Assembly: GCA_028686565.1 (NCBI GenBank)
Contig: JAQUBU010000037.1
Location: 1 to 13,812, forward strand
Length of the DNA: 13,812 nt
From: Syntrophomonadaceae bacterium
Lineage (GTDB): Bacteria > Bacillota > Syntrophomonadia > Syntrophomonadales > Syntrophomonadaceae
Direction of reading: 5' to 3'
Positions within the stretch are counted from its first letter, which is position 1, and each line of letters opens with the position of its first letter. The notes under the pieces were generated by a model that searched no databases, was not told the origin of the DNA, and saw nothing but the letters and a program-made list of their open reading frames with translations. Positions 13,053 through 13,812 of this stretch are shown here, in pieces. Made by a program: the position numbers and the translations under genes.

Positions 13053-13812
13053 ATGAAGATCATGACCACCAAAGAAAAAATCAAAAAAGCCGCTCTTGCT
13101 TCTTTTGGTCAAAAGGGTTATGAAGGTGCCACTATGCAGGAAATAGCCGAAGCAGTGGGGATTAACAAAGCATCTATTTACAACCATTATAAAGGAAAGG
13201 AGGATTTATTTTTTGCTGTTTATCAAGATGTTGCCCATGAATACGAAAAATTGTTGAATCGTATGATAAACGATTCAGAGAATATGGAGATCCAAGATAA
13301 ACTGCTCCATATGTTTAAAGAATACATTCTTTTCTATTACAAAGATTTGCATATATCGTTATTTTGGACCCAATGTTTAATTTTTGCTCCGCCGGAGTTA
13401 CGTAAAGAATTGTATATGGACATCTTGAAACGTGAAGAACATTTTGAAAAAAAGATGTTGGAAATACTCTGCGAAGGAATGCAGCAGGGAATAATTCGCC
13501 GGGACATACCTTCCAAGATGTTGATGTCTTACCGGGCAATGCGGGATGGTCTCTTGCTCTGGATGCGAATAGTCCCTGAATTATCGGGGGAATGGATTGA
13601 GGTATTTTGGAAAGATTTCTGGCTGGGTATACAAGGAAGAAAAGACAGTGATGAGCGGGGAGAGGTCCAAGATGGCCTTAATCTTAAAGATATTTTGAAC
13701 CCGCGGCCAGCAGATAAAGGGGCTGTAAGTCTTTATACTACCACGTGCTTGATCTGCCATAAAGAATTTGGGATTCCTTTTACTGACTATCGATACAAAG
13801 ACATTAAATATA
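13053..13812 (+). CDS. TetR/AcrR-family regulator with C-terminal extension (3' end outside window)
   Basis: The frame is open from ATG 13053 (site GAAGGAG upstream) to the window edge, at least 253 residues. The N-terminal TetR DNA-binding domain is clear: TTKEKIKKAALASFGQKGYE followed by ATMQEIAEAVGINKASIYNH and YKGKEDLFF (about 5-55). The helical ligand/dimer domain appears to end near WKDFWLGI (186-193), the usual TetR length of about 190-215 residues. Instead of stopping, the frame continues through a charged linker into SLYTTTCLICHKEFG with C232-x2-C235, possibly half of a metal-binding site completed beyond the edge. This is either an extra sensory or zinc-ribbon domain, or a fusion to another protein. 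It likely represses itself through the palindrome at 13005-13028. Further targets probably lie to the right, since the gene to its left belongs to a terminated operon. Effector unknown. Confidence 0.9.
   Translation, partial: MKIMTTKEKIKKAALASFGQKGYEGATMQEIAEAVGINKASIYNHYKGKEDLFFAVYQDVAHEYEKLLNRMINDSENMEIQDKLLHMFKEYILFYYKDLHISLFWTQCLIFAPPELRKELYMDILKREEHFEKKMLEILCEGMQQGIIRRDIPSKMLMSYRAMRDGLLLWMRIVPELSGEWIEVFWKDFWLGIQGRKDSDERGEVQDGLNLKDILNPRPADKGAVSLYTTTCLICHKEFGIPFTDYRYKDIKY

Overview
The window looks like a chromosomal segment of a Gram-positive, Clostridia-type Firmicute. The signs are moderate-to-low GC, strong GGAGG-type ribosome binding sites before nearly every gene, frequent GTG and TTG starts, a lipobox-type solute-binding lipoprotein, and a mix of LysR, TetR, HD-GYP and hybrid-kinase genes. 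I cannot name the genus from the sequence. No tRNA, rRNA, CRISPR array, transposase or integrase was found.

Layout, left to right. Positions 1-300 hold only a terminator and the leader of the first gene. A large ABC exporter half-transporter with a C-terminal cyclic-nucleotide-binding domain follows (314-2485). A small convergent gene on the minus strand (2567-2965) encodes a protein with a bacterial Ig-like domain. The gap 2966-3560 holds divergent promoter-like sequences, a cluster of compact hairpins that may be a small structured RNA or a palindromic repeat, and the leader of the next operon. Three tightly spaced plus-strand genes (3561-8892) form a signalling operon: a family 1 solute-binding lipoprotein, a REC-HD-GYP response regulator (predicted c-di-GMP phosphodiesterase) and a 970-residue hybrid histidine kinase with an extracytoplasmic SBP_bac_3 sensor, two receiver domains and an HPt domain. 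This resembles RpfC/RpfG, but the sensory input is a periplasmic-binding-protein fold.

A convergent nitroreductase (9083-9655, minus) follows, separated from the kinase by a 12-bp inverted repeat. Upstream of it is a possible gene remnant (9679-9921, minus). Next comes a LysR regulator (10023-10922) directly followed by an unusual 637-residue protein made of two fused carbon-nitrogen hydrolase (nitrilase-like) domains. This pair ends at a 22-bp perfect-stem terminator. The window closes with a TetR regulator that has its own promoter and an adjacent 24-bp palindromic operator. The gene runs off the right edge and carries a C-terminal extension with a CxxC motif.

How the parts may work together (inference): the three-gene operon could couple detection of an extracellular small solute to c-di-GMP breakdown through a His-Asp-His-Asp relay. 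The LysR protein probably controls its own operon with the tandem hydrolase, and perhaps the divergent nitroreductase. The most unusual items are the tandem nitrilase whose first domain appears to lack the catalytic lysine, the lipoprotein/HD-GYP/hybrid-kinase operon, the cNMP-binding ABC exporter, and the hairpin cluster near 3091-3190.
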